NCBI GenBank assembly: GCA_013398295.1
Contig: VZSF01001203.1
Location: 70,492 to 134,491 of the forward strand
Origin: Chionis minor
Taxonomy: Eukaryota; Chordata; Aves; Charadriiformes; Chionididae
DNA: 64,000 bases
Reading direction: 5' to 3'
Below are positions 62,391 through 64,000 of the stretch, one piece after another; the first letter of the stretch is position 1, and every line of letters starts with the position of its first letter. Both the position numbers and the translations under genes were made by a program. The notes beneath the pieces were generated by a model. The model was given only the letters and a program-made list of their open reading frames with translations, made no database searches and was not told the DNA's origin.

Positions 62391-64000
62391 GAATTAAAAA
62401 AAAATTATAAATAAAACCAGAGTTTTATGATTATTACATTCTTAATTTAATCACCACAAGTAAATGGCTAACTTTCAGTGGAACAAATGCCGACGCAGAG
62501 CACACTGGTGTATAGCAGAGTACAGTGGACATGCTAGCTCAGATCCACAAGCACCATTAGTGTTCTACTGTGGCAAGGCAAAATAAAGCTCGCTATCTAG
62601 CTGAGAGAATTAACTCTGCCTAATAACAGAAAGAACAGTGACCATGAGGACACTACCTTGCTGTGCCAGCTCTAAAGGTTGCTTTGTTGCAACGGCACAA
62701 GGAACTCTTTATTGCTTGCTGTTGCATGCTTTAGATATACATTAAGAATTGTGATATCCTCCCAATCCCTTTGTGGTGCACACCAAACTGATGCTGTTCT
62801 TGACAGTACATACCATGTGTGGGCAATGGTACCGCAGGTCAGGAAGCATCTGCCTTTCCCTGCCTTCTCAGTGTGCCCTGGGTAAGGGAAGGATGCTCTT
62901 TACGGAGCAGTTCCAGTCGATAGCATAAGGCGAGTTGGATCTCTATCTTCCTTTGTGGTGCTGGTCCCCCACAGACGGAATCTGCCTTGTGTTAAATGAA
63001 ATGCATGTAAATTGGATAGCTCTAGGGTTAAAGCTTCTGAATTTTAGAATATAATTAACATGCAAATAAGTTACAAACACTCTAACTAAAACGAAAAGAC
63101 TTGGCAAACTACAGAAGGTGAATATATTTGTCTAAAATAACAAGCTTCTCAAGTGCTGAAGCCATATTTCCTGAGAATAATAAATTAAGTATTTTAGAGA
63201 TGATAAAAAGGCTTTTAATGCCTTTTTTAATATGGGATCACAATTAGATGTTCCCACTCCAAATGGAATGAAAAACTCTGAAAGCCTATCTCAGTTCACT
63301 GCTGTCATTGTCACTGGATATTTGTGTCTGCGTGTGTGAAAAAGTCAACATATTTAGGGCTGGCTGCAAGCCAACATGTGTGTGTATATGAGAAAGAACA
63401 GAGCTTCACTCTACTGTAAAGGCGCTGCTAAGGTTATCAGCCATTCCACTTGTTCTTGTATCCATAAATAGACCATAACTTTTAGTTACTGTACAACTCC
63501 AACTATTAAAGAATTTCTGAAGAGGATAGTCGGGAGTAATAGCATGGGCAGGAACAACAAAACCATTTTGCCAAATTGGTTTAAAGCACTAAAACACTAT
63601 GCTACTAATGCTCATTCTGTCAAGTTACATGTAAAAATAAAGCTCTGCTATCTTTGCTTGCCCTGCAAATGTAAAAGAAAGTGCAAGCCCTCAGTTTTAG
63701 TGAACAACTATAATAGCTGCTGTCCCCCTTGTATTTAAAAAAAAAAAACAAACACACAACAAAAAAACGTCCTACCCAAAACAGGCATAATCACTGACTT
63801 TTCACTCTAAGTGCTATTTTTGAGCCCTCTGCTGGCAAATGTCTTTCTAAAATAGACATTTTTAACTTAACACAAAAAAAAGTGTGGTATAAACAATCTG
63901 ACTATACAAATGGTCACTTAATATTCAAAGTATAATCTCATACTGCCTGCACTGCAACTCTTTATCCAGGAAAAGAGCTACTTTCTATTAGTTTCTTTGG
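62391..64000. other. Unique AT-rich non-coding DNA
   Basis: No gene is recognised to the right edge. It contains a short A-rich tract at about 63738-63768, a CTCF-like word at 63.82 kb and an 8-bp-arm hairpin (63837-63861). Confidence 0.6.
63822..63836 (-). promoter_or_regulatory. Strong CTCF-like motif
   Basis: On the minus strand the sequence reads GCCAGCAGAGGGCTC. It matches the CTCF core CCASYAGRKGGC at every position and fails only at one of the two positions that follow. It is the best CTCF-type word I saw in the window and lies outside recognised repeats. Confidence 0.45.

Noticed and set aside
1..64000. CRISPR arrays, operons, bacterial or phage features
   Set aside because: The repeat types, base composition and lack of dense coding exclude a prokaryotic or phage source; no regularly spaced direct repeats with unique spacers were seen.

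Overview
The window is AT-rich vertebrate DNA from a bird. Two things point to birds: several CR1 LINE copies ending in the diagnostic ATTCTATG-type 3' repeat, and two long terminal repeats (LTRs) that begin TGTATTGGG and end in CCACA, a type common in avian ERVL-like elements. I infer a non-galliform bird from the LTR type, but this is weak. There is no convincing protein-coding exon, tRNA or rRNA. Apart from CR1-derived frames, the open frames are short and carry no recognisable domain. The best reading is an intergenic gene desert or a very large intron.

Layout. 1-8778 is unique AT-rich DNA with an acceptor-like polypyrimidine tract near the left edge, a motif-rich patch around 4.3-4.8 kb and simple repeats. 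8779-9393 is a fairly young 5'-truncated CR1 on the minus strand. An old, decayed CR1 lies at about 10.57-10.92 kb. An internal CR1 fragment on the plus strand lies at 15.81-15.99 kb. A truncated ERVL-type LTR lies at 17.92-18.93 kb, and an end-to-end solo LTR at 35.69-36.74 kb has an imperfect 5-bp target duplication; both are on the minus strand. A short CR1 sits at 40.14-40.41 kb. A group of candidate conserved non-coding patches lies between about 43.3 and 51.2 kb, with another ancient CR1 among them (50.31-50.70 kb). A related pair of unidentified repeats lies at 39.4 and 53.2 kb. A roughly 1-kb inactivated CR1 reverse-transcriptase copy lies at 60.45-61.50 kb, directly followed by two diverged copies of a roughly 440-bp unit.

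No genes work together here. Any function would be regulatory or structural: clustered homeodomain, POU and TCF-like words, a nested dyad at 48.07-48.10 kb, and four CTCF-like motifs that happen to be in convergent orientation. These readings come from inspection by eye and remain hypotheses. No previously undescribed system is evident. The most unusual items are the 440-bp tandem unit, the unnamed 39/53-kb repeat family and the symmetric dyad element.
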